Of a DNA stretch of 64,000 nt, positions 57,252 through 64,000 are shown piece after piece. The stretch is taken from positions 1-64,000 of the forward strand of contig NZ_JAWHTD010000003.1 in NCBI RefSeq assembly GCF_032586235.1, written 5' to 3'. A program made the translations under genes and the position numbers. The DNA is from Aestuariicoccus sp032586235. Lineage in GTDB: Bacteria > Pseudomonadota > Alphaproteobacteria > Rhodobacterales > Rhodobacteraceae. The notes below the pieces were generated by a model. The model ran no database searches. It saw only the letters and a program-made list of their open reading frames with translations, and was not told where the DNA came from. Position 1 is the stretch's first letter. Every line of letters begins with the position of its first letter.

Positions 57252-58157
57252 TCAGGCCGATTGCAGCTTGCGCGCCTCCTGCCCGGCAAGGCGGATCAGC
57301 TCCGTCACAAAGGGCTTTTCCAGATCCTCCGTCCGCGTCGCCGCATAAAGGCGGCGCGTAAGCCCCTTTGCCGTCAAAGGCCGGGTGACATAGTCGGAAC
57401 TGTACTTGACCTCGCGCACGACCCAGTCGGGCAAGACTGACACGCCGCGGTTCGAGGCCACCAGAAGCAGGATCACCGCCGTCAGCTCGACCTGACGAAT
57501 CGCGGCAGGTTCGACCTTGGCCGGGGTCAGAAGCTGGCTGAAGACATCCAGCCGCGAGCGTTCCACCGGATAGGTGATCAGCGTCTCGCCCCGGAAATCG
57601 GCCGCCTCGACATAGGGTTTCGCCGCCAGCGGATGGCTGGCAGAGGCCACAAAGACCGGCGCATAATCGAAAAGATGGGTGAAGGTGACGCCGGGGATAT
57701 CCTCGGGGTCGGAGGAGACCACGAGGTCGACCTCTTCCTTGACCAGCGCGGGCAGCGCGTCGAAGGCGAGGCCCGGGCGAATGTCCACATCCACATCGGG
57801 CCAGCTTTTGCGGAAGGCCTCGAGCACCGGAAACAGCCATTCGAAACAGGCGTGGCATTCGATGGCGATATGCATCCGTCCGCTCGAGCCCTCGCGCAGA
57901 CCTTCGAATTCGGCCTGCAAGGCCTCGACCTGCGGCAGCACCTGTTCGGCCAGGCGTAGCAGGCGCATTCCCGCAGCAGACAGCCGCATCGGCTTTGACC
58001 GGCGCACGAACAATTCCACGCCAGCCTGATCCTCTAGCCCCTTGATCTGGTGGCTGAGCGCGGATTGGGTGATGTTGAGCTGCTCGGCCGCGCGGGCCAC
58101 TCCGCCCGCATCGTGGATCGCCTTGATCGTGCGGAGATGACGGAATTCGATGTGCAT
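57252..58157 (-). CDS. LysR-family regulator (MetR-like)
   Basis: 301-aa LTTR: HLRTIKAIHDAGGVARAAEQLNITQSALSHQIKGLEDQAGVELFVRRSKPMRLSAAG, then effector domain AIECHACFEWLFPVLEAFRKSWPDVDVDIRPG and VASASHPLAAKPYVEAADF. The C-terminal region VVREVKYSSDYVTRPLTAKGLTRRLYAATR resembles MetR. MetR uses homocysteine to activate methionine genes. It is divergent from metF with an inverted repeat between, which supports MetR identity. Start at 58157 fits the LTTR N-terminus. Confidence 0.85.
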   Translation of the reverse strand: MHIEFRHLRTIKAIHDAGGVARAAEQLNITQSALSHQIKGLEDQAGVELFVRRSKPMRLSAAGMRLLRLAEQVLPQVEALQAEFEGLREGSSGRMHIAIECHACFEWLFPVLEAFRKSWPDVDVDIRPGLAFDALPALVKEEVDLVVSSDPEDIPGVTFTHLFDYAPVFVASASHPLAAKPYVEAADFRGETLITYPVERSRLDVFSQLLTPAKVEPAAIRQVELTAVILLLVASNRGVSVLPDWVVREVKYSSDYVTRPLTAKGLTRRLYAATRTEDLEKPFVTELIRLAGQEARKLQSA

Positions 58158-58196
58158 ACTACGGTCGGGCTCATGTTGTTGATGAGAATTATGAGT

Positions 58197-58224
58197 TTGT
58201 CTCACATTGGACTTCGTGAGACAA
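58197..58224. promoter_or_regulatory. 9-10-9 inverted repeat between the MetR-like gene and metF
   Basis: TTGTCTCAC (58197-58205) and GTGAGACAA (58216-58224) flank a ten-base centre. It lies 32 bp upstream of the metF start and 40 bp from the MetR-like start. Candidate operator, or a transcribed hairpin in the metF leader. It differs from the E. coli MetR consensus TGAA-N5-TTCA. Confidence 0.6.
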
Positions 58225-58255
58225 GCAGGCAAACCACATCACAGGATTGCGCTTC

Positions 58256-59122
58256 ATGGCACGCCCCGACATCTCGTTTGAGTTTTTCCCGCCTAAGAAC
58301 ATCGAAGCGACGTTTCGGCTTTGGGACACGGTTCAGGTTCTGGCGCCGCTGGCGCCGCGCTTTGTGTCGGTGACCTATGGCGCCGGTGGGACGACGCGGG
58401 ATCTGACGCGAGAGGTGGTCGCGACGCTGAACAAGCATTCGGGCCTGCGCACCGCGGCGCATCTGACATGTGTCGAGGCGACGCGCGAGGAAACGCTGAA
58501 GATCGCGCAGGATTTCGCAGCCGCCGGCGTGCGGGACATCGTGGCGCTGCGGGGCGATCCGCCGAAAGGGGCCGACGGCTTCACCCCGCATCCCGACGGT
58601 TTTGCCAGCAGCGTCGATCTGATCGAGGCGCTGAGCGACGCGGGCGATTTCAACATCCGCGTGGGCGCCTACCCGGATGTCCATCCCGAGGCGCGCGACA
58701 TGGCGGCGGATGTGGAATACCTCAAGCGCAAGTTCGATGCGGGCGCGTCCGAGGCGCTGACCCAGTTCTTTTTCGAGGCCGAGACTTTTTTCCGGTTCCG
58801 CGACGCCTGCGAAAAGGCCGGGATCGACAAGCCGATCGTGCCGGGGATCCTGCCGATCGAGAACTGGAAAGGCGCGCGGCGTTTTGCGCAGGGCTGCGGG
58901 GCCACGATCCCCGCCTGGGTCGCGGACGCCTTCGAGAAGGCCGAGCGCGACGGGCGCGAGGATCTGCTGGCCACGGCGATCTGTACCGAGCTCTGTTCGG
59001 ACCTGATCGACGGCGGGGTCGACAGCCTGCATTTCTACACGCTCAACCGACCCGAACTGACGCGCGACGTCTGCTTCGCGCTTGGCGTCACGCCTGAGGT
59101 CCGGCTGGAGAAGGTGGCCTGA
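58256..59122 (+). CDS. metF: methylenetetrahydrofolate reductase
   Basis: 288-aa flavoprotein reducing 5,10-methylene-THF to 5-methyl-THF with NADH. Family marks: ISFEFFPPKN, VSVTYGAGGTTRDLT, AHLTCVEATREETL, VALRGDPPKGADGF and YPDVHPEARDMAADVEYLKRKFDAGASEALTQFFFEAETFFRF; C-terminal ILPIENWKGARRFAQGCGATIP. Start at ATG 58256 with AGGA nine bases upstream; the TTG at 58247 is less likely. It feeds methyl groups to methionine synthase and may be controlled by the divergent MetR-like protein. Confidence 0.94.
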   Translation: MARPDISFEFFPPKNIEATFRLWDTVQVLAPLAPRFVSVTYGAGGTTRDLTREVVATLNKHSGLRTAAHLTCVEATREETLKIAQDFAAAGVRDIVALRGDPPKGADGFTPHPDGFASSVDLIEALSDAGDFNIRVGAYPDVHPEARDMAADVEYLKRKFDAGASEALTQFFFEAETFFRFRDACEKAGIDKPIVPGILPIENWKGARRFAQGCGATIPAWVADAFEKAERDGREDLLATAICTELCSDLIDGGVDSLHFYTLNRPELTRDVCFALGVTPEVRLEKVA

Positions 59123-59186
59123 TCCGAGTCTGATCCAAAGGCGCGCTGACGCGCACAGTCTTGATTGCGTTCAGGCCACGCGGGCC

Positions 59187-59243
59187 TTGAGGGGCGCTGC
59201 CCCTCAAACTCCCCGGGATATTTCCGGATCGGTGAAAGCAGGG
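59187..59243 (+). repeat. intergenic repeat, family B, copy 4, encoding the BhcR C-terminus
   Basis: TTGAGGGGC (59187-59195) and GCCCCTCAA (59199-59207) make a 9-bp hairpin followed by CCCCGGGATATTT (59211-59223) and CCGGATCGGTGAAAGCA. The bhcR stop codon lies in the right hairpin arm and the repeat itself supplies the last dozen BhcR residues (PPAFTDPEISRGV). Confidence 0.8.
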
Positions 59244-60073
59244 GGTGTGCCGCCTATGGCGATGGTCAGGCTTTCTGCGGCGGCGGCGACCTTTGCGCCG
59301 AACGCCGGGATCGCCGCATCGGGGATGCGGGCCGCGGGGCCCGAGATCGAGAGGCCTGCCACCGCCTCGCCGTGCATGTCGAAGACCGAGGCCGCGATGC
59401 ATCGCATGCCGAGGTTCTTTTCCTCGTAGTCGATGGCGTAGCCGCGCGCCCGGGCGGCGGCCAGATCGGCGAACAGCCGGTCGCGGTCTGTCAGCGTGTG
59501 CTCGGTGAACCGCTCGAGCCCGTGGCGGCCGGCGACGGCGGCGACCTCGGGTTCGGTCATCTGCGCCAGCAGCGCCTTGCCGATGCCCGACGCGTGCATG
59601 GGCGACATCGTGCCCGGCGGAAAGAAGGCCCGGATCGAGGCGTGGGTTTCGACCTGGCTGATGAAGAGCACCTTGCCGTCGCGCGCGACGCCGAGGTTGG
59701 CGGTTTCGCCGGTCTGGCCCATCAGATGGCGCAGAACCGGGCGCGCGCGCTCGACCAGCGAGGTGCGGCGGAGGAATTGCGAGCCGATCCGGAACGCGCC
59801 CGCGCCGATGTCCCAGGTCTGTGCGGTGGCGTCGAAATCGACGATACCGCGCGCCTCGAGCGTGTAGAGCACGCGGTAGACGCTGGCCGGGGGCTGGCCG
59901 AGGTCCGCAGCCAGATCGCTGAGCGTCGCGCCGCCCAGCTCGCTCAGCCGCTCGAGCACCTGCATGGCGCGGTCGAGCGACTTGATCGTGTTCTGATCGG
60001 AGGTGTCGCCCCAGGCGCGCGGACGGCCCCGCGCCCGGCGCCCGGGGGGCGATTCTTGTGGTTGTTCAGCCAT
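59204..60073 (-). CDS. bhcR: IclR-family regulator BhcR
   Basis: 289-aa IclR repressor/activator. N-terminal HTH: SLDRAMQVLERLSELGGATLSDLAADLGQPPASVYRVLYTLEARGIVDF (residues 30-78), then the IclR effector domain with NLGVARDGKVLFISQVETHASIRAFFPPGTMSPMHASGIGKALLA, the glyoxylate-type pocket. Synteny with bhcA-D makes it BhcR, which controls the beta-hydroxyaspartate cycle and responds to glyoxylate. The start at 60073 is preferred over one 15 codons upstream. Its C-terminus runs into a family B repeat. Confidence 0.92.
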   Translation of the reverse strand: MAEQPQESPPGRRARGRPRAWGDTSDQNTIKSLDRAMQVLERLSELGGATLSDLAADLGQPPASVYRVLYTLEARGIVDFDATAQTWDIGAGAFRIGSQFLRRTSLVERARPVLRHLMGQTGETANLGVARDGKVLFISQVETHASIRAFFPPGTMSPMHASGIGKALLAQMTEPEVAAVAGRHGLERFTEHTLTDRDRLFADLAAARARGYAIDYEEKNLGMRCIAASVFDMHGEAVAGLSISGPAARIPDAAIPAFGAKVAAAAESLTIAIGGTPPAFTDPEISRGV

Positions 60074-60082
60074 GCCGCTTCC

Positions 60083-60150
60083 TTTTCGAAAAATTTTTCC
60101 GCATCGTGAAAAACTCAAGTATCTGATGATATTGAATTTTTATCAGTAGC
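60083..60150. promoter_or_regulatory. AT-rich palindromes in the bhcR-bhcA promoter region
   Basis: TTTTCGAAAA (60083-60092) and the perfect GAAAAATTTTTC (60088-60099) overlap, and CTGAT/ATCAG (60123-60146) form another inverted repeat. The 160-bp divergent region is markedly AT-rich compared with its neighbours, the likely site of BhcR binding to both promoters. Confidence 0.5.
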
Positions 60151-60233
60151 CTATTTCTGGAAAAACATTTCAAAAAAATTGCCCGGGCGTCAAGCGCTCT
60201 GTAGAACCGCTCGCAGAGTGAGGAGACACGCCG

Positions 60234-61424
60234 ATGAGCATCCAGAACCCCGTTTTCATCCCCGGGCCGACCAATATCCCCGAGGCGATCCGCAAGGCCT
60301 GCGACATGCCGACGATCGACCACCGGTCGCCGCTGTTCGCCACGATCCTGCATCCCGCGCTGGACGGCGTGCGGCAGGTTCTGCGTCAGACACGGGGCGA
60401 GACCTTTATCTTTCCCGCGTCGGGCACCGGCGGCTGGGAGACGGCCATCAGCAACACGCTGAACCCGGGCGACGGCGTGCTGGCGGCGCGCAACGGGATG
60501 TTCAGCCACAAGTGGATCGACATGTGCCAGCGCTTTGGGCTGGACGTCACGCAGGTGGACGTGCCCTGGGGCGAGGGTCTGCCGGTCGCGCGGTTCGAAG
60601 AGATCCTGCGCGCCGACACCGCCGGCAAGATCAAGGCGGTTCTGGCCACCCATAACGAAACCGCGACCGGCGTCGTGTCGGACATCGCCGGGCTGCGCCG
60701 GGCGATGGATGCGGCGGGGCATGGCGCGCTCTTGCTGGTCGACGGGGTGAGCTCGATCGGATCGATGGACTTCCGGTTCGACGATTGGGGGGTCGATGTG
60801 GCCGTGACCGGTTCGCAGAAGGGCTTTATGCTGCCTGCCGGCCTGGCCATCGTGGGCTTCAGCGAAAAGGCGGTTGCGGCGTCCAAGGCCAACACCCTGC
60901 CCCGCACCTTCTGGAGCATCGACGACATGCGCAACGGCTATGCCGCGAATGCCTATCCCTACACGCCGTCGGTCGGGTTGATGAACGGGCTGAAGCTGGC
61001 CACCGAAATGCTGCTGGACGAGGGGTTGGAGAACGTCTTTGCCCGCCATGCCCGCATCGCCGACGGTGTTCGCGCGGCCACTTTCGCCTGGGGCATGACC
61101 CCCTGCGCGGTGTCGCCGGACCTCTATTCCAACACGGTCACGGCGATCCGCACGCCCGAAGGCTTCAACGCGTCGGACGTCGTCAGCCACGCAGCGACAG
61201 CCTATGGCATGGCCTTCGGCACCGGGCTGGGCGACGTGGCGGGCAAGGTGTTCCGCATCGGCCACCTGGGCATGCTGACGGATGCGATGGCGCTGTCGGG
61301 CATTGCCACGGCGGAAATGGTCATGGCCGATCTCGGCCTGCCGATCACGCTGGGCAGCGGCGTCGCGGCCGCGCAGGAAGTCTATCGTCAAGGCAACGCA
61401 AACGCACGGATGGCAGCACAATGA
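60234..61424 (+). CDS. bhcA: L-aspartate--glyoxylate aminotransferase BhcA
   Basis: 396-aa class V PLP aminotransferase. N-terminal QNPVFIPGPTNIPEAIRKACDMPTIDHRS, ASGTGGWETAISNTLNPGD and PLP-Lys in VTGSQKGFMLPAGLA. In the beta-hydroxyaspartate cycle BhcA transaminates glyoxylate to glycine using aspartate, giving oxaloacetate. Close relatives are serine--glyoxylate aminotransferases, so identity rests on synteny with bhcBCD. ATG at 60234 follows GTGAGGAG. It overlaps bhcB by four bases. Confidence 0.92.
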   Translation: MSIQNPVFIPGPTNIPEAIRKACDMPTIDHRSPLFATILHPALDGVRQVLRQTRGETFIFPASGTGGWETAISNTLNPGDGVLAARNGMFSHKWIDMCQRFGLDVTQVDVPWGEGLPVARFEEILRADTAGKIKAVLATHNETATGVVSDIAGLRRAMDAAGHGALLLVDGVSSIGSMDFRFDDWGVDVAVTGSQKGFMLPAGLAIVGFSEKAVAASKANTLPRTFWSIDDMRNGYAANAYPYTPSVGLMNGLKLATEMLLDEGLENVFARHARIADGVRAATFAWGMTPCAVSPDLYSNTVTAIRTPEGFNASDVVSHAATAYGMAFGTGLGDVAGKVFRIGHLGMLTDAMALSGIATAEMVMADLGLPITLGSGVAAAQEVYRQGNANARMAAQ

Positions 61425-62383
61425 AGGACGTGACAACCCAGATCCCCACCTATGAGGACATGCTGGCCGCCCACGAGCGGATCAAGCCCTATATTCACCG
61501 GACGCCGGTTCTGACGTCGTCCTTCCTGAACGAGCTGACCGGGGCCGAGCTGTTCTTCAAATGCGAGAACTTCCAGAAGGCCGGGGCCTTCAAGGTGCGC
61601 GGCGCGTCGAACGCGGTGTTCGGCCTCTCGGACGAGATGGCGAAGAAGGGCGTGGCGACCCATTCCTCGGGCAACCACGCGCTGTCGCTGAGCTATGCGG
61701 CGGGGCGCCGGGGCATCCCGTGCAACGTGGTCATGCCGCGCACGGCGCCGCAGGCCAAGAAGGACGCGGTGCGCGGCTATGGCGGGATCATCACCGAATG
61801 CGAGCCCTCGACCTCGAGCCGCGAGGCGGTGTTTGCCGAGGTGCAGGAGCGGACGGGCGCGGAATTCGTGCATCCCTACAACGATCCGCGTGTCATCGCG
61901 GGCCAGGGGACGTGCTCGAAGGAGCTGATGGAGCAGACCGACGGGCTGGATGCGGTGATCGCGCCGATCGGCGGTGGCGGGATGGTGTCGGGCACCTGCC
62001 TTACGCTGTCGACGCTGGCCCCGGAGGTGAAGATCTATGCCGCCGAGCCGGAACAGGCCGACGACGCCTACCGCAGCTTCAAGGCCGGGCATATCATCGC
62101 CGACGACGCGCCGGTCACCATCGCCGACGGGTTGAAAGTGCCGCTGAAAGAGAACACCTGGCATTTTGTGTCGAATTACGTAACCGATATTCTGACCACG
62201 TCGGAAGACGAGATCGTCGATGCGATGAAGCTGACCTGGAAGCGTATGAAGATCGTTATGGAGGCCAGCTGCGCGCCGCCGCTGGCGGCGATCCTCAAGA
62301 ACCCGGAGGTGTTCCGCGGCAAGCGTGTCGGCGTGATCATCACCGGCGGCAATGTCGATCTGGACAATCTGCCCTGGGTGTGA
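61421..62383 (+). CDS. bhcB: beta-hydroxyaspartate dehydratase BhcB
   Basis: 320-aa PLP enzyme of the serine/threonine dehydratase fold II type. KCENFQKAGAFKVRGASNA carries the PLP Lys; SSGNHALSLSYAAGRRGIPCNVVMP binds phosphate; the C-terminal GGGGMVSGTCLTL loop is present. It removes water from (2R,3S)-beta-hydroxyaspartate to give iminosuccinate. The ATG at 61421 overlaps the bhcA stop. A REP-like inverted repeat lies between it and bhcC. Annotation by neighbours; the enzyme alone could be read as threonine dehydratase. Confidence 0.92.
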   Translation: MKDVTTQIPTYEDMLAAHERIKPYIHRTPVLTSSFLNELTGAELFFKCENFQKAGAFKVRGASNAVFGLSDEMAKKGVATHSSGNHALSLSYAAGRRGIPCNVVMPRTAPQAKKDAVRGYGGIITECEPSTSSREAVFAEVQERTGAEFVHPYNDPRVIAGQGTCSKELMEQTDGLDAVIAPIGGGGMVSGTCLTLSTLAPEVKIYAAEPEQADDAYRSFKAGHIIADDAPVTIADGLKVPLKENTWHFVSNYVTDILTTSEDEIVDAMKLTWKRMKIVMEASCAPPLAAILKNPEVFRGKRVGVIITGGNVDLDNLPWV

Positions 62384-62396
62384 CGCCCGGACGAAC

Positions 62397-62463
62397 GGTG
62401 CGCGGGAACCGCGCACCCTACACGACACGCCAACATCCGTAGGGTGCGCGGTTTCCGCGCACC
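62397..62463. repeat. REP-like inverted repeat between bhcB and bhcC
   Basis: Two 25-nt inverted units (62397-62421 and 62439-62463) match at 24 of 25 positions and flank a 17-nt spacer. Each unit is itself a hairpin (GGTGCGCGG/CCGCGCACC). The unit edge reads GTAGGGTGCGCGG. Such paired units look like bacterial REP/BIME elements and may protect mRNA or end transcription. Confidence 0.8.
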
Positions 62464-62488
62464 GCAAGCAAGACTTGGGAGCGAAACG

Positions 62489-63652
62489 ATGAAAGACATG
62501 ACCAATTACGACGACCTGGAAGTCGGCTATGACGTCCCTGCCCTGCCCGGGATGGACGAGGCCGAGATCCAGACGCCCTGCCTCGTGCTGGACCTCGATG
62601 CGCTGGAGCGCAACGTCAAGAAGATGGGCGATTACGCCAAGGCACATGGGATGCGGCACCGCGTCCACGGCAAGATGCACAAATCGGTCGACGTGGCCAA
62701 GCTGCAGATCGAGCTGGGCGGGGCCTGCGGCGTCTGCTGCCAGAAGGTCAGCGAGGCCGAAGTTTTTGCCCGCGGCGGCATCAAGGACGTGCTGGTCTCC
62801 AACCAGGTGCGCGAGCCCGCCAAGATCGACCGGCTGGCCCGCATGCCCAAGCTGGGCGCGCGCACGATCTGCTGCGTGGACGATGTGGCCAATGTCGCCG
62901 ATCTTTCGGCGGCGGCGCAAAAGCACGGCACCGAGATCGAGTGCCTTGTTGAGATCGACTGCGGCGCGGGGCGCTGCGGCGTGACAACCACGCCAGCGGT
63001 GATCGAGATCGCCAAGGCCATCGACGCGGCCCCGGGGCTCAAGTTCGCCGGCATCCAGGCCTATCAGGGCGCGATGCAGCACATGGACAGCTACGAGGAT
63101 CGCAAGGCCAAGGTCGATATCGCCATCGGCATGGTGCGCGACGCGGTGGACGGGCTCAAGGCCGAGGGCATCGAGTGCGACATCGTCGGTGGCGGCGGCA
63201 CGGGGTCGTATTACTTTGAATCGAACTCGGGCGTGTACAACGAGCTTCAGTGCGGCTCTTACGCCTTCATGGACGCCGATTACGGCCGTATCCTCGACAA
63301 GGACGGCAAGCGCATCGACCAGGGCGAATGGGAGAACGCGCTGTTCCTCCTGACCTCGGTGATGAGCCACGCCAAGGCCGACAAGGCCATCGTGGACGCC
63401 GGGCTGAAGGCGCAGTCGGTGGACAGCGGCCTGCCGTTCATCTTCGGCCGGGACGACGTTGAATACGTCAAATGCTCGGACGAGCATGGCGTGGTCGCGG
63501 ACCCCAAGGGTGCGTTGAAGGTCAATGACAAGCTCAAGCTGGTGCCGGGGCATTGCGACCCGACCTGTAACGTTCACGACTGGTATGTCGGTGTGCGCGG
63601 CGGCAAGGTCGAGACGCTCTGGCCGGTGTCGGCGCGCGGCAAGGCCTATTGA
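62489..63652 (+). CDS. bhcC: beta-hydroxyaspartate aldolase BhcC
   Basis: 387-aa PLP aldolase with an alanine-racemase-like N-domain: QTPCLVLDLDALERNVKKM, RHRVHGKMHKSVDVAKLQ (PLP Lys), and C-terminal D-threonine-aldolase-like domain with LVPGHCDPTCNVHDWYVGVRGGKVETLW (zinc/metal ligands His, Cys). It condenses glycine with glyoxylate to beta-hydroxyaspartate. The start has GGGAG. It is followed by bhcD after a family A repeat. Confidence 0.93.
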   Translation: MKDMTNYDDLEVGYDVPALPGMDEAEIQTPCLVLDLDALERNVKKMGDYAKAHGMRHRVHGKMHKSVDVAKLQIELGGACGVCCQKVSEAEVFARGGIKDVLVSNQVREPAKIDRLARMPKLGARTICCVDDVANVADLSAAAQKHGTEIECLVEIDCGAGRCGVTTTPAVIEIAKAIDAAPGLKFAGIQAYQGAMQHMDSYEDRKAKVDIAIGMVRDAVDGLKAEGIECDIVGGGGTGSYYFESNSGVYNELQCGSYAFMDADYGRILDKDGKRIDQGEWENALFLLTSVMSHAKADKAIVDAGLKAQSVDSGLPFIFGRDDVEYVKCSDEHGVVADPKGALKVNDKLKLVPGHCDPTCNVHDWYVGVRGGKVETLWPVSARGKAY

Positions 63653-63687
63653 TCCGGGTTTCGGACCGGCTGACGCCGGTCCGACCC

Positions 63688-63735
63688 GCGGGGGCTTTGC
63701 CCCCGCACCCCCAGAGTATTTCGACCAAGAAGAAG
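63688..63735 (+). repeat. intergenic repeat, family A, copy 4 (diverged)
   Basis: GCGGGGGC-TTT-GCCCCCGC (63688-63706) is a perfect 8-bp hairpin followed by ACCCCC and AGAGTATTTCGACCAAGAAG. Another hairpin, GGACCGGC/GCCGGTCC (63663-63682), lies before it. It occupies the gap between bhcC and bhcD, so may tune the last gene of the operon. Confidence 0.7.
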
Positions 63736-63765
63736 CAGGGGCCACGGGCCCGGGAAGGAGACGTC

Positions 63766-64000
63766 ATGGCGGACGGACAAGGCGCTATGGAAAATTTCGT
63801 CACGGTGGTGCCGGAGAAAGAGATCGCGGGGCTTATGGGCGCGGCCGATGCCTTTGACGCGGTCGAGGCGACCTTTGCCGCGATGGCCAAGCGCACCGCC
63901 TACAATTTTCCCGTCATTCGCGAGGCAATCGGCCATGCGGATGCGCTCTACGGGTTCAAGTCGGGCTTTGACCGCGAGTCGCTGGCGCTGGGGCTGAAGT
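63766..64000 (+). CDS. bhcD: iminosuccinate reductase BhcD, 5' part (cut by window end)
   Basis: ATG 63766 with GGGAAGGAG at 63752-63760. The first 78 codons read MADGQGAMENFVTVVPEKEI, then GLMGAADAFDAVEATFAAMAKRTAYNFPVIREAIGHADALYGFKSGFD. This matches the N-terminal part of the ornithine-cyclodeaminase/mu-crystallin family. BhcD reduces iminosuccinate to aspartate, completing the cycle. The NAD-binding part lies beyond the window, so activity cannot be judged. Confidence 0.88.
   Translation, partial: MADGQGAMENFVTVVPEKEIAGLMGAADAFDAVEATFAAMAKRTAYNFPVIREAIGHADALYGFKSGFDRESLALGLK

Overview
The window is high-GC DNA from an alphaproteobacterium, most likely a Rhodobacteraceae/Roseobacter-group member. 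This is inferred from the bhcR-bhcABCD locus, the Paracoccus-type PHA genes (phaR, phasin, phaC, phaZ), an RpoHI-type sigma-32, MmcB, small Rhodobacteraceae-type conserved proteins, and a tRNA-His that lacks G-1 and carries A73. No phage, insertion sequence, integrase or CRISPR array was seen. The region reads as chromosomal backbone with metabolic islands.

Layout. 1-842: a gene tail, a tiny ORF and a 213-bp-period tandem duplication. 843-4088: rlmJ, a secreted protein, two tandem TerB-like genes and a PhnD-like binding protein. 4198-12581: a polar amino-acid-type ABC transporter followed by two glutamine-synthetase-like ligases, a class I amidotransferase and an FAD oxidoreductase, a gamma-glutamylation (Puu-like) amine-use cluster. 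The first permease appears to start at an AUU codon. 12587-18223: the PHA granule genes with TGC-rich candidate PhaR operators. 18259-29667: housekeeping genes including rpoH, rluD, tRNA-His, mmcB, a probable 6S RNA, an SLC13 permease, 5-formyl-THF cyclo-ligase and mgtE. 29798-38802: guanine deaminase and 8-oxoguanine deaminase, a HisN-like phosphatase, regulators, a BI-1 protein, a GNAT gene broken by an amber codon, and rpmG, followed by rnpB.

39428-48789 is a minus-strand catabolic cluster of unknown substrate: an HpsN-like HisD paralogue, two SnoaL-like proteins, VOC, SDR, LacI, a double cupin, a methyltransferase, a MetE-C-like protein and a hydrolase. Two near-identical 18-bp palindromic sites lie in front of its two transcription units, so one LacI regulon is likely. 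49069-53219: hydrolase, MFS transporter and thrS, which carries a codon-usage-atypical block near the active site.

53587-56120 is a compact bufferin operon: a Cys-containing BufA1 precursor, an MNIO maturase, a BufC partner and a DoxX membrane protein. This is a recently recognised RiPP metallophore class linked to copper homeostasis. 57033-59122: cold-shock protein, a MetR-like regulator and metF with a 9-10-9 inverted repeat between the last two. 59204-64000: the beta-hydroxyaspartate cycle locus bhcR-bhcABCD, which assimilates glyoxylate; bhcD runs off the window.

Two families of short intergenic repeats recur across the window (four copies each), each a GC-rich hairpin followed by a conserved core ending in GGAGTATTTTTGCCAAGAAG or GGGATATTT-NN-GGATC.
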